64,000 nucleotides of DNA, taken from assembly GCF_030053415.1 (NCBI RefSeq), contig NZ_JASGBJ010000002.1, forward strand, positions 682,001-746,000. The letters are read 5' to 3'. The notes under the pieces are model-generated. The model saw only the letters and a list, made by a program, of their open reading frames with translations. It was not told where the DNA came from and made no database searches. The first letter of the stretch is position 1. The number at the start of each line of letters is the position of its first letter. A program made the translations under genes and the position numbers. The stretch is from Marinobacter sp. CHS3-4. GTDB lineage: Bacteria; Pseudomonadota; Gammaproteobacteria; Pseudomonadales; Oleiphilaceae. Shown here one piece after another: positions 48,266 through 58,032 of the stretch.

Positions 48266-51208
48266 CTAGAGTTCCTGGATATCCAGGCCCAGATTCTGGA
48301 CCAGCTCACGGTTGTCGTGACTGGTGATCACCGCGATGCTCGCTTTGTCTGGCGCCAGCCAGGTACTCGCAACACGCCTCATATCGTCCAGAGTAACCGC
48401 CAGAACTCGCTCACGGAACCGCGAACGCTGCTCAGGCGTACGGCCGAACAGATAGTTATGGAACGCATGCCTGGCGGCACCCGCAGGTGACCGTGGCCGG
48501 TCCAGCTGGCTAATCACTCCCAGGATGGATTCCTCCAGTTCCTGGGCGTCATGCTCTTCGTCCATCAACCAGCTCAGAGACTGGTCAAAATCGTCCAGCG
48601 TTTCACTCAGTCGTGGATCCCGGTAGGAGAAAAAGCGGAAGGTGCCATTGACGCTGTCCTGCCCCGCGCCGCCGCCGTAGGCGCCTCCCTTCTCGCGAAT
48701 GGCCCTGTGCAGGTAGCCATTTCTCAGGAAACCACCGAGGACCGTCAGCGCGGCGGCATCAGGGTGGTCCACCGCAACGGTCGGAAACGCTTTTGCACAG
48801 AAATTGACCTGGGTGGACGTGAGCCACGCCTGCTGCACCTGGAACGGACTTTGATGCAGCCTCCATGCCTCGGCGTTCTGCTGAGACGACTCTTTCCAGA
48901 AAGCCTTCACATCCGCCAGCATGGGTTCCAGATGCTCCTCTTCAGCAATCAGAAGGAACTGGTTATTCTGGTGCTGAATCTTATGGTGAAGGCTGGCCAG
49001 GCGATCGCAGAAGTCAGTCAATTTGGCCGAGTCATCCAACTCTTTGTCCAGTACTTTGGATCCCCGAATGGCTTCAAGCCCACCCAGACGAAAAGACAAC
49101 CAGGCCCCGGGGCTGATACCTTGCGATGCAGCCCCCATCGCCAGTCCATGGCCACTGCCGGTCACCGCCTGCTCTCGGCGCGCGCGAATCTGTGCGACCA
49201 GCTCGCGAATGCGCTCATGCTCGTCAAATCGCGCACCCTTGAAGACATCGCCCAAAAGCCGAGTCAGCGCCGCGCGGTTCCGCGAAAGCGCCTTACCGTT
49301 GAAGATGAGGTAACCACTCAGTTCATGAACGTCATCAATCTTCCCTTTAGCGGAGAAGGATACGCTGATGCCGCCAGATTCGGCGGAGATCCGATCCTGC
49401 ATGCTGAGGTAATCAAGATCCCCACAGCCCACTTCCGGAATCAGAGTGGTGTAGTAAGGCAGCAGCACCAGCTCGTCGGCACTCAGGTTCGGAACCGGCA
49501 CCACAATCTGCTCATACACCAGACCGTTGGTTCCCCGGGCATACAGGAATGCGCCGGATTCACCATCGTAACGGCCTTCAGGTTCTGGCAATTGCAACGG
49601 CACGTCACTGAGGTCGACCTTGGGCAGAATGGAATCATCGTCTTTGCGGGTCTGACGCTCTTCCAGCGCCTGAGCACGTTCAATGATTTCCTGAACTTCC
49701 TGATCCGTCAGCGTGGCCCTTCGCTCCGCCAGTGCCTGTCGAATGGCCTCCTGGCGGCGATGCTCCAATTGGTCATCCGGACGCAGGGTCAAGGTGACCC
49801 GATGCGGGTTCTCCAGAAGCTTGCGGCGGATCAGGTCCGGCACGTACTGCGGGTCGCGGATCCGTTCACGCATGGTTTTCAATACGGGTTCCAGATCCAG
49901 CAGTTCGACCGGATCGCCACCATGAATCATCGGTGAAATTGCACTCATTATGAGCTGCAGGCCATAAGGGAACTGGTCTCCGGCGATTTCGCGCTGATGC
50001 AGTTCCAGCTGATGCAGTATGGCTTCCAGGCGCTCCTCACTCACGCCATCCTGAACAACCTTGGCCAGAGTCTCTTCAATCAAAGCCTCAAGCGCAGCCT
50101 GTTGCTCGGGTTCGGAGCCCTCAATGCCGCAAACGAAGGTCATTTCACGGTTGGAATCTTCAATGCCGCACATCGGTGACGGGGCATGACCGATATCTGT
50201 CGTCTCCAGCGCCCGCATTAGTGGTGAGGCGCTGTTTTCCAGCAGGACACTGGCAAGCAATTGACCTTCCAGGTTCTCCTGGAGATCAAAACTGTGGCCC
50301 AGCAGCCATCCCACCACAATGTGCGTCTTGTTGGCGGTTTCTTCGCTGTCGCTGACCGCATACCCCTGTTCCACCCGAACCGGAGAGAACAGGCGCTTTT
50401 CATCGTGCACCGGCAGATCAATGTCCAGCCGGTCAAAACGTTTCAACGCCAGCTCTTCAAAACGCTCATGGTGTTCATGGGCGGGAATATTGCCATAAGT
50501 GGCAAAGGTCGCATTGCTGGGGTGATAGTGACGCTTATAGAAGTCCAGTAGATCTTCGTAGCTTAGATCCACTATATGGTCCGGCTCGCCACCACTGTTG
50601 TAGTGATAAGTGGTTGTCGGGAAAAGATGGCTCGACAGGTTCTGCCACAACTGAGAGGTCGGCGAGCTCATTGCGCCTTTCATTTCGTTGTAAACCACGC
50701 CGCGATACACCAGATCGGTCGACGGATCGTTCGGTGTATCAAATTCCAGGCGATGACCTTCCTGGGCAAAGTCCAGCGGATCCAGTGATGAGAAAAACAC
50801 GGAATCCAGATACACCGTCAGCAGGTTGTCAAAGTCCTTGCGATTCATGCTGGCAAACGGATAAGCCGTCCAATCACTGCTGGTGAACGCATTCATAAAG
50901 GTGTTGAGCGAACGGCGAATCATCATGAAGAACGGATCACGAACCGGAAAACGCTCACTACCACAGAGCGCCGTATGCTCCAGGATGTGAGCCACGCCTG
51001 TCGAGTCCATGGGAAACGTTCGCAGCGCCACGAAAAACACGTTCTCGTCGTTATCAGCCGCGAGATGTAAGTGACGGGCACCGGTTTTTTTGTGGCGGTA
51101 TTCTTCTACCGTCACATTCAGAGTGTCGATCCGATGGCTTCGGAGTTGCTCAAAGGCCGGATGGACTGTGCTATCAATACTACCCATACTCTCGCTAACT
51201 ACAGCCAT
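48266..51208 (-). CDS. M16C metallopeptidase (PreP/insulinase family)
   Basis: 980 residues in two homologous halves. The inverted zinc motif HxxEH occurs in VAHILEHTALCGS near residue 75, with a downstream glutamate in YRGVVYNEMKGAMSS. Other blocks are NTFMNAFTSSDWTAYPF and a C-terminal half GGAYGGGAGQDS. There is no signal peptide, so it is probably cytoplasmic, degrading peptides like mitochondrial or plant presequence protease. Substrates are unknown. It stands alone between convergent ppsR and the divergent plus-strand cluster. Confidence 0.93.
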   Translation of the reverse strand: MAVVSESMGSIDSTVHPAFEQLRSHRIDTLNVTVEEYRHKKTGARHLHLAADNDENVFFVALRTFPMDSTGVAHILEHTALCGSERFPVRDPFFMMIRRSLNTFMNAFTSSDWTAYPFASMNRKDFDNLLTVYLDSVFFSSLDPLDFAQEGHRLEFDTPNDPSTDLVYRGVVYNEMKGAMSSPTSQLWQNLSSHLFPTTTYHYNSGGEPDHIVDLSYEDLLDFYKRHYHPSNATFATYGNIPAHEHHERFEELALKRFDRLDIDLPVHDEKRLFSPVRVEQGYAVSDSEETANKTHIVVGWLLGHSFDLQENLEGQLLASVLLENSASPLMRALETTDIGHAPSPMCGIEDSNREMTFVCGIEGSEPEQQAALEALIEETLAKVVQDGVSEERLEAILHQLELHQREIAGDQFPYGLQLIMSAISPMIHGGDPVELLDLEPVLKTMRERIRDPQYVPDLIRRKLLENPHRVTLTLRPDDQLEHRRQEAIRQALAERRATLTDQEVQEIIERAQALEERQTRKDDDSILPKVDLSDVPLQLPEPEGRYDGESGAFLYARGTNGLVYEQIVVPVPNLSADELVLLPYYTTLIPEVGCGDLDYLSMQDRISAESGGISVSFSAKGKIDDVHELSGYLIFNGKALSRNRAALTRLLGDVFKGARFDEHERIRELVAQIRARREQAVTGSGHGLAMGAASQGISPGAWLSFRLGGLEAIRGSKVLDKELDDSAKLTDFCDRLASLHHKIQHQNNQFLLIAEEEHLEPMLADVKAFWKESSQQNAEAWRLHQSPFQVQQAWLTSTQVNFCAKAFPTVAVDHPDAAALTVLGGFLRNGYLHRAIREKGGAYGGGAGQDSVNGTFRFFSYRDPRLSETLDDFDQSLSWLMDEEHDAQELEESILGVISQLDRPRSPAGAARHAFHNYLFGRTPEQRSRFRERVLAVTLDDMRRVASTWLAPDKASIAVITSHDNRELVQNLGLDIQEL

Positions 51209-51307
51209 TTAAAACTATCCTGTCTTTCATCAAAAAGGATTTGTAGGGTAACACGTAGTTTCCATTATCATGCACGAACGTGAAGCGACAAGGTAGCGCG
51301 AGAATCA

Positions 51308-51790
51308 ATGACCAATTCCAACGTGTCAGCCCCTCCAAATCCCGGTGACCACAGCAAGATGCAAGCACCCGAAGTGGCAGCGTATTGGGCAGAGAGACGC
51401 CGCTACCTTGAGAAAATCCGTAAAGTACCGGAAGTTCGCCAGCGCTTCTGGCGTGCCGTTGGTATCTATCTATTAAGACGTATTCTCTGGTCTTTTGGAT
51501 TTTTCCCCGTCTTCATCGCGTTTTGGCTGCCACTGGTGCTTTCAAGCTTCAACCCCGTGGTGATGGCAACCGACCTGATTCCTATTCTGCAAGATTTCGT
51601 CCAATCCAATCCGGAAGAACAAGCCACAGCAATGAGCACCATGGCAATTGCCTGGGCATCGATTGGCTTCTTCTTCCTGGTGTTTGATTTCGTTCTTACA
51701 CCATTCAAGTCCCCTTATGAATACGAAGCAGACGTTTACATGCGATCCTGGGAGCAGCTCAACCATGATCAGCTTCCGGACAAAGTGTGA
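51308..51790 (+). CDS. Small two-helix membrane protein, unknown
   Basis: 160 residues, not recognised. A charged N-terminal part (WAERRRYLEKIRKVPEVRQRFW) is followed by two hydrophobic segments (SFGFFPVFIAFWLPLVL and IAWASIGFFFLVFDFVL) with a short acidic loop between, and a C-terminal cytoplasmic tail. Both termini are predicted inside. It is divergent from the M16C gene and followed by the PEGA-MORN gene. Confidence 0.75.
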   Translation: MTNSNVSAPPNPGDHSKMQAPEVAAYWAERRRYLEKIRKVPEVRQRFWRAVGIYLLRRILWSFGFFPVFIAFWLPLVLSSFNPVVMATDLIPILQDFVQSNPEEQATAMSTMAIAWASIGFFFLVFDFVLTPFKSPYEYEADVYMRSWEQLNHDQLPDKV

Positions 51791-51932
51791 TTTGTCCTGC
51801 ATTCTCGTTAAGTTCAGTGACTTTCTGTTACATAAGCGCCCCCCGACTCGGTAAGATAAAGAACATTCTGTAGTCATGCGCCCTGCTTTGACGGGTGCAT
51901 TGTGGAAAGCGGAAAGCACTGAGAGGTTGCCC

Positions 51933-53330
51933 ATGGTCGATATCAGACCGCTCCTGTTTATCAACGCCCTTGCCCTGATGCTGTTGGTTACGGCCGGGTT
52001 TGCGTCGGTCCGGGAAGACATCAGCAAAGCTCCCGATGTGGCCCAACAGCAGGAACCAGACCTGAGCGATGCTGTGGCGCAGGCCAATGAAGACACTCAC
52101 CAGACAAACGACAGCGTGTTCCTCGACGAAGAACCGCCCTCTGCTGGCAAGCCGACCGATTCGGTCTCAGACACGCCAGTGGCAACAGGCAGCGCGTCGG
52201 CGGGCTCCGAGAAGTCAACCAGGGTTGAAGCCAAACCCTTCGCCATTGACAGCATGCCTGACGATTCCCAACTGCTGGCCAAAGCCGAGCCCGTGGCCGC
52301 CATGGCACCAACTCTGTCTGACGCAACACCAGAACCATCGCTCCCCAAACCAGCGGCCAAGCCGCCTGAGCCGGTGAAACCGGAGCCGGCACCGCCCAAA
52401 ACGGGGCTGCTGGTACTACGCTCCAACGTTGTGGGTGACCAGGTGTCTATCAATGGCAAGAACTATGGCGCGACCCGGCTGGATCTGGAGTTGGACCCTG
52501 GCAAGTATGACGTTGTCATTCGCAAGAATGGCTATCAGCCCTGGCAAAAAACGATAACGCTGAGCGCTGGCGACGAAACAACGCTGGTAGGCCGGCTTGA
52601 GGCCTACACCCGGGTTAATTACCGCGACGGCACCTGGATTGGAGGCGTAAAAACCGGTGATGGAACCTTGGAAAACAGCAAAGGCCTGCGCTACGAAGGC
52701 CACTTCGTGGACGGCAAATTCCACGGTGAAGGTACCGCCTGGTACCCCGATGGAAGCAAGTATGAAGGTGACTGGCAGTCTGGGCAGCGTCACGGGGAAG
52801 GTACCTGGCGCAGCGCCGACAGCACCCGCTACACCGGCCAGTTCCGCAATGATCAATTCTCTGGTCAAGGCACGCTAACCATGGCCAATGGCGATATCCT
52901 GACAGGGCAGTGGGCAGAAGGTAAACTGAATGGGCATGGCTCACTAACAACATCAGACGGCATGCTCTATGTTGGCGGATTCCGCAATGACGAATTCCAT
53001 GGCGAAGGCACCCTGACCTACCCTGACGGCAGACTTTATGAGGGTGAATTCTCGAATGGCGAATTCCACGGCAAAGGCAAGGAAGTGTTTGCTGATGGCA
53101 AACAGTACGAGGGGCAGTACATAGAAGGTTCGTTCCATGGCAAAGGCCTGCTGAGTAATCCGAATGGCAGCTCGATCCAGGCAACCTTCCGTTACGGCGA
53201 ACCCTATGGAAAGGTACGCCTGACGACTGCGGCGGGCGAAGTATTCACAGCCCGTACCACGGAACCCGGTGTCTGTTATCGGGACAAGAGCTATCGGGCT
53301 ACCCAATGCCCGAAATTGGAAGGCTGGTAA
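51933..53330 (+). CDS. PEGA-domain and MORN-repeat envelope protein
   Basis: 465 residues from the ATG at 51933 (AGAGG upstream). An N-terminal hydrophobic segment (LLFINALALMLLVTAGF) serves as a signal or anchor. A Pro/Ala/Ser-rich linker to about residue 155 leads to a PEGA domain (LLVLRSNVVGDQVSINGK, then KNGYQPWQKTITL). Seven tandem 23-residue MORN units follow, each of the form YEGxFxxGxFHGxGTxxYPDG. The cysteines in the C-terminal GVCYRDKSYRATQCP may form a disulfide. Predicted periplasmic; MORN arrays bind lipids or proteins elsewhere, but the role here is unknown. It is probably cotranscribed with the receiver gene 56 nt downstream. Confidence 0.85.
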   Translation: MVDIRPLLFINALALMLLVTAGFASVREDISKAPDVAQQQEPDLSDAVAQANEDTHQTNDSVFLDEEPPSAGKPTDSVSDTPVATGSASAGSEKSTRVEAKPFAIDSMPDDSQLLAKAEPVAAMAPTLSDATPEPSLPKPAAKPPEPVKPEPAPPKTGLLVLRSNVVGDQVSINGKNYGATRLDLELDPGKYDVVIRKNGYQPWQKTITLSAGDETTLVGRLEAYTRVNYRDGTWIGGVKTGDGTLENSKGLRYEGHFVDGKFHGEGTAWYPDGSKYEGDWQSGQRHGEGTWRSADSTRYTGQFRNDQFSGQGTLTMANGDILTGQWAEGKLNGHGSLTTSDGMLYVGGFRNDEFHGEGTLTYPDGRLYEGEFSNGEFHGKGKEVFADGKQYEGQYIEGSFHGKGLLSNPNGSSIQATFRYGEPYGKVRLTTAAGEVFTARTTEPGVCYRDKSYRATQCPKLEGW

Positions 53331-53386
53331 GCCTGCGGACTGTGTCCGATAACGAACACGCAAGCTGTTTAGGTTGAGGTTGTAAC

Positions 53387-54487
53387 ATGACGATTAAAAA
53401 CGCGCTTCTGGTGGATGATTCTAAAGTCGCCCGGTTTGCATTAAGCAAGCTGCTCGAAAGCCGTGACATGGAAGTGAATATGGCGGGTTCAGCAGAAGAG
53501 GCGCTGGATTTCCTCAGCTCCAATGACCGGCCCGACGTCATTTTCATGGACCACCTGATGCCTGGCATGAATGGCGTTGAAGCCACCAAGGCCATTAAAG
53601 GAAATCCGGAAACTGCGGGTATTCCCATCATCATGTGCACCTCTAAAAAGTCCCAGTCCTTCACCGAGGAGGCCAGGAATTTCGGCGTATACAACATCCT
53701 CACCAAACCACCTCAGGTCGATGGGCTGAGCTCTGTTCTGGAACAGCTCGATTCCGACGTTTCCGGTGGTACGCTGCCAGAACCGCCCGCACTCGACTTT
53801 GCTGAGGAGGCAAGCGACGAGGAGCCCCTCGATATTCCGGAGGACGCATCCCTGGAGCTTTCTCCCAAAACCGAAGGCGATTCGAAGACCTCATCGCAGG
53901 AAAACCAACCTCAGGTTGTTCCTCTGACCAGTGACCTGATTGAACAGATCGCCAGATCTGCGGTGAAAACACACATCAACAACCGTTTGCACGAACTGCT
54001 GAGTTCGCTGTTTGACGAGCAGTTTGACCACCTCAAGCGGGTGCTGGATGAATCCAGTCGCAAACAGGAAGCGGTAATAGAAGAGCGCCTGAACGCGGTT
54101 ACCGAGATGGTTGAAAGCCGAACCGCCAACCTTCGGGATGATGTGGCCGCGGAAGTCAATCTTAACCTGGTACAGGAGCTCACCCAGGTTCGCAAGGAAC
54201 TCTCAAAAAACAACGGCTTTACCGCTGAAAACATGTCTGAACTGAAAGACCACATCACCAGCGTTCAAACCATCGACACAGAGTTCTGGCAGACCCTTCA
54301 GTCTGAAGCGATTCAGCAAGCACATGAGATTTCGCGGGAAACGGCTGAAGATATTGCTCAGCGCACCATCGACCTTTTCATCTCCCAGCAGCGTTCGGCA
54401 ACGTCACGCATCTACACTATCGGCCTTGCGGCCAGTCTTGGGGTATTCGCTGTAGGCATCGCTTTCATTTCTGGCCTGTTTGGCTGA
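53387..54487 (+). CDS. Response-regulator receiver with coiled coil and C-terminal membrane anchor
   Basis: 366 residues. A receiver domain (1-120) has the acidic pair Asp10-Asp11, phospho-acceptor Asp55 ([13 protein letters not shown]) and Lys107 (ILTKPPQ). An acidic linker (125-180) and a long helical/coiled-coil region (185-340, [19 protein letters not shown]) follow. A single membrane helix ([22 protein letters not shown]) ends the protein. No DNA-binding or enzymatic output is seen. The receiver is thus tethered to the inner membrane from its C-terminus. No histidine kinase is adjacent. GAGG precedes the ATG. Confidence 0.85.
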   Translation: MTIKNALLVDDSKVARFALSKLLESRDMEVNMAGSAEEALDFLSSNDRPDVIFMDHLMPGMNGVEATKAIKGNPETAGIPIIMCTSKKSQSFTEEARNFGVYNILTKPPQVDGLSSVLEQLDSDVSGGTLPEPPALDFAEEASDEEPLDIPEDASLELSPKTEGDSKTSSQENQPQVVPLTSDLIEQIARSAVKTHINNRLHELLSSLFDEQFDHLKRVLDESSRKQEAVIEERLNAVTEMVESRTANLRDDVAAEVNLNLVQELTQVRKELSKNNGFTAENMSELKDHITSVQTIDTEFWQTLQSEAIQQAHEISRETAEDIAQRTIDLFISQQRSATSRIYTIGLAASLGVFAVGIAFISGLFG

Positions 54488-54517
54488 TCGCAGCCGAGGT
54501 AAAAAAACCATCCTCGC

Positions 54518-54558
54518 AACGCCCCGTCAGGCAATGTTCTGCCTTTCGGGGCGTTTTG
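54518..54558 (+). terminator. Terminator of the receiver gene
   Basis: Stem AACGCCCCG/CGGGGCGTT with an inner CAGGC/GCCTT helix, followed by TTT. It lies 30 nt after the stop. Confidence 0.8.
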
Positions 54559-54654
54559 CGTCATCCCTGTCACAATTAACTACACTAACAACACACGATC
54601 TAATTAACCTTTGCCTTCAACCGGAATATTGTAGAGTCATCAAAAGAATAATAA

Positions 54655-57321
54655 GTGCGGTTGATCTGCAACAGTACCAACCTGAAACCAACCACAAATG
54701 GTCAGCAAACAGTGAGAACAGCATTGTTTCTGCAAATTGTCGGAGCTGTCCTACTGCTTGGCCTGTCTTTTGGGGCACACAGTAGTGGCGTCGAGCCCAT
54801 TGTTATCGAGCCGAACAGCCCGATTCAGCCGCATTTCGAGTACCTTGAGGACCCGGACGCCAATTTAGACATTGAGGATATTCGGAGCAGGCCTGACAAC
54901 CAGTGGCAGCTGGCTACGGACGGAAACGCCACTCTGGGAATTACAAAATCAGCCTACTGGCTCAGATTCACCATCAATAACCAAAGCGACGACCGCCTGA
55001 ATCTGATTGCTGAATTGGCCTACTCCCAGCTTGATGATGTCACGTATCACATGTTCTCTGGCGGTGAAAAGGAAAAGACGGTCCGGACGGGCGATGCTTT
55101 TCCCTTCTACCCCAGAGAGGTCGATCACCCTCACATGCTCCTTCGTTTTCATCTGTCGCCGGAGCAGAACAAGACGGTTTATGTGCGGGTTAAAACCGCA
55201 GGATCGATGATTATTCCGCTTCGGATCTGGCGGGAGAACAAGTTCTTCGGTGCGGCGTCTAACGAACAGAAACTGCATTTTTTCTACTACGGCAGCCTGA
55301 CCGTGATCATCCTGATCAATCTGGCTGTCTTTTTGACACTGCGGGAACGTCTTTATCTCTATTACGCACTGGCGATCAGTGGCTATCTTCTCTTTTTTGC
55401 CTCGGCAAAAGGCTACAGCTTTCAGCTGATTTATCCGGAATCGCCCTGGCTGCATGCCCGCGCACTGCTGGTTTCCATGCCATTGCTGGCCCTGTTCTCG
55501 GTTCTGTTCTGTCGACGATTTTTGAGAATACCCAGCCACAGTCCGAAGCTCGACATTGCCATTCGTGCCATGATCGTCTTCGAAGTATTCAACTTCGCCT
55601 GTGCCCTGACGTTGAGCTACAACGCCGCGGTATTGCTGTCTTCCGTATCAGCCTTATTCTTCTTTTCACTGCTCTTCGTGGCGGGCCCGATTACCTGGGC
55701 TGCAGGCGTCCGCGCTGGCGCCTTTTTCACGCTTGCCTGGACACCACTGACTGTCGGCGTACTGGCAACGGCTGGCCGTGCTCTGGGCTTCTTTCCGGAA
55801 AACTTCGTGACGGAACATGCGATGCAGATTGGCTCGGGTCTGGAAGCTTTCATCCTGACACTGGCGCTGGCAGACCGGCTCTACCGGGAGCGTGAAGAGA
55901 AGATCGCTGCCCAGGCAGACAGCCTCAGAATTGAGAAGGCCCGTAATGAAGCGCAGAACCGGCTGACAGAAGCCATGACCCACGACCCAGTCACTGGCCT
56001 GCCGAACCGTAACCGATTCGAGAGGATGGTTAACCGGCAACTGAGCGTGGATCCTGAAGGCAGCTATTTCGTCGGTGTGGCCAGGATTACTCGCCTGGGA
56101 GAAATCAACCGCACTCTTGGCTTGAACCGCAGCGAAAAACTGATCCAGAGAATTGCACAGCACATGACCGAGCTGGCATCGCGCCTACCAAGCGTCCACG
56201 TGTCACGGGATGATCAGGGCCGCGAGGAACGCGTCTATCAGATTTCAGGAGACTGCTTCGGGTTGTTGCTGAACTCACGTTTCGTAAACGACGATTACGA
56301 GGGACTCAACCAATCCCTACGTTCTCTGGCAGAACCGGTGATGATGGGGAATCTGGCCATCGAACTTCACCCCAGATTCGGGGCCGCCTTTTACCCCACG
56401 CATGGTGACAACGCCGCCCTGCTGATTCGCAATGCCCATGTCGGGATGGAGATCGCGCCCCACAGCAGATACGAAACAGGGGTTTACTCCTCACAGTACG
56501 ACATCTACAACGAAAGTCGGCTGACCTTGATGTCAGACCTTCGTGAGGCCCTGAACCAGAACCTGACCGAATTGTACTACCAGCCAAAAATCTGTCTGAG
56601 GAGCGGCAAAGTGCTTGGTGTCGAGGGGTTGATTCGCTGGTACCACCCGGTTCGGGGCTGGGTGCCCCCCGGAGACTTTGTGCCGCTGGCGGAAGAAACG
56701 GGTGTTATCATGCACTTGACACGCTGGGCCGTTGAACGCGGTTTGAAGGACCTGTCGTCGCTGAGCAGTCGCCACCCAAGCCTGAACCTGTCGATCAACA
56801 TTTCAGCCCGGGATCTCTCATCCGTAAACCTCAAGCACGAGATCAACGAGACTCTGCAACGCCATGGGATTCCTGCGAGCCGCTTTACATTGGAATTGAC
56901 TGAAACCGCAGCCATGGAAGACCCAGCCAGAGGCCTAATTGCACTCAAGCATCTGTCTGACAACGGATTAAATATATCCATTGACGATTTTGGCAGCGGA
57001 TATTCATCGTTGTCTTATCTGAAAAAACTTCCGGCCAAGGAACTGAAACTGGATCGCTCCCTGGTTATGGATATCTGCACCAGTGACAGCTCCCGTGTGA
57101 TCGTTGAAACCGCCATTAATATGGCCCACGGGCTGGACTATACGGTTGTCGCAGAAGGGGTGGAAAACGCAGAAACAACCGAGTTATTGAAAACGCTTGG
57201 CTGTGACAAACTGCAGGGGTTTTGGCTTTGTCACCCGCTCCCCCTCCACGAATTGCAGAATTGGCTCGACAATTATCAGTTTCCCGAACCTCCAGCGACG
57301 GCAAATCGCTCGCGAAACTGA
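54655..57321 (+). CDS. 7TMR-DISM sensor with degenerate GGDEF and EAL domains
   Basis: 888 residues from the GTG at 54655; a GTG at 54709-54711 just before the signal-like LFLQIVGAVLLLGLSFG is an alternative. An extracytoplasmic 7TMR-DISM sensor (about 50-195) is followed by seven membrane helices (about 205-400), then GGDEF and EAL domains. The GGDEF site reads SGDCF (531-535), so cyclase activity is unlikely. EAL residues are kept: Glu657 (GVEGLIRW), NISARD, ELTETAA, IDDFGSGYSSL, KLDRSL, VAEGVEN and LQGFWL. A c-di-GMP phosphodiesterase controlled by a periplasmic ligand is inferred. Its last 46 nt overlap the convergent NTP-transferase gene. Confidence 0.92.
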   Translation: MRLICNSTNLKPTTNGQQTVRTALFLQIVGAVLLLGLSFGAHSSGVEPIVIEPNSPIQPHFEYLEDPDANLDIEDIRSRPDNQWQLATDGNATLGITKSAYWLRFTINNQSDDRLNLIAELAYSQLDDVTYHMFSGGEKEKTVRTGDAFPFYPREVDHPHMLLRFHLSPEQNKTVYVRVKTAGSMIIPLRIWRENKFFGAASNEQKLHFFYYGSLTVIILINLAVFLTLRERLYLYYALAISGYLLFFASAKGYSFQLIYPESPWLHARALLVSMPLLALFSVLFCRRFLRIPSHSPKLDIAIRAMIVFEVFNFACALTLSYNAAVLLSSVSALFFFSLLFVAGPITWAAGVRAGAFFTLAWTPLTVGVLATAGRALGFFPENFVTEHAMQIGSGLEAFILTLALADRLYREREEKIAAQADSLRIEKARNEAQNRLTEAMTHDPVTGLPNRNRFERMVNRQLSVDPEGSYFVGVARITRLGEINRTLGLNRSEKLIQRIAQHMTELASRLPSVHVSRDDQGREERVYQISGDCFGLLLNSRFVNDDYEGLNQSLRSLAEPVMMGNLAIELHPRFGAAFYPTHGDNAALLIRNAHVGMEIAPHSRYETGVYSSQYDIYNESRLTLMSDLREALNQNLTELYYQPKICLRSGKVLGVEGLIRWYHPVRGWVPPGDFVPLAEETGVIMHLTRWAVERGLKDLSSLSSRHPSLNLSINISARDLSSVNLKHEINETLQRHGIPASRFTLELTETAAMEDPARGLIALKHLSDNGLNISIDDFGSGYSSLSYLKKLPAKELKLDRSLVMDICTSDSSRVIVETAINMAHGLDYTVVAEGVENAETTELLKTLGCDKLQGFWLCHPLPLHELQNWLDNYQFPEPPATANRSRN

Positions 57322-57911
57322 CGGGACACCCGCAGCCAATCGGCATGGGTATCCACGTCATCAAAGGCGCCGACAATTGGCAGCCTGATGGCCTCGTGCC
57401 TTGCCAGCACGGAAGATGCCCCTCGATCCCCGCTCAACATCATCACCTCCGGCCAAAGCGCGCGCGGCAGGTAGGCCGGCGCAGCTGGTTTACCATGAAT
57501 ATCCGCTGCCAGTGGCACTGACGGTGTCTGGCGGGCCGCAATGGCCAGGTGATGCAGATCGTCGCTTTCAATCAAGGGTTGATCCAACAGCAACACGAAC
57601 GCGCCCAAAGCCCTTGGCCCCAGGGACATCAGCCCAGCCTGCAGAGACGCCGACATACCCTCGTACCAGTTTTCCGCATGGCACCAGGACGACGCCATCC
57701 TGCGGCAACGATAGCGGATCAGCGGGTAGCCACTACCGGTCACGACGGTGACGTTGGAACCGAGTCTTTTGCCCTGCGCAATGGCGCGGTCCAGCAGGGT
57801 TTCCCCATCGAATGACAGCAAGGCCTTGTGCCGCCCCATTCTGCGAGACGCGCCGGCAGCCAGTATCAGTACGGGAAACGCCTCATGGTTGTGTCGGTCA
57901 AACTGTTGCAT
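57276..57911 (-). CDS. MobA/MocA-like nucleotidyltransferase
   Basis: 211 residues. VLILAAGASRRMGRHKALLSFDGETLL is the nucleotide-binding start of the NTP_transf_3 family. LLLDQPLIESDDL carries the metal-binding aspartate and HGKPAAPAYLP the later conserved block. Such proteins attach CMP or GMP to molybdenum cofactor, or have related roles; no moco or xanthine dehydrogenase genes are adjacent, so the substrate is open. It is convergent with the EAL gene and overlaps it by 46 nt. Confidence 0.88.
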   Translation of the reverse strand: MQQFDRHNHEAFPVLILAAGASRRMGRHKALLSFDGETLLDRAIAQGKRLGSNVTVVTGSGYPLIRYRCRRMASSWCHAENWYEGMSASLQAGLMSLGPRALGAFVLLLDQPLIESDDLHHLAIAARQTPSVPLAADIHGKPAAPAYLPRALWPEVMMLSGDRGASSVLARHEAIRLPIVGAFDDVDTHADWLRVSRQFRERFAVAGGSGN

Positions 57912-58032
57912 GCTGTTTCCTGAATGATTGGCAGATTAGAGCTGGAAGCACGAGGCTGCTAGCGACTCCGGATTTTTGCTAGAATCCTGCCAACATACAA
58001 CCCACTCCCAATACACCCCGTGGACTCGCTTG

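Noticed and set aside
48551..49936. 461-codon plus-strand frame opposite the M16 peptidase
   Set aside because: Shadow of the minus-strand peptidase, whose domains explain the region.
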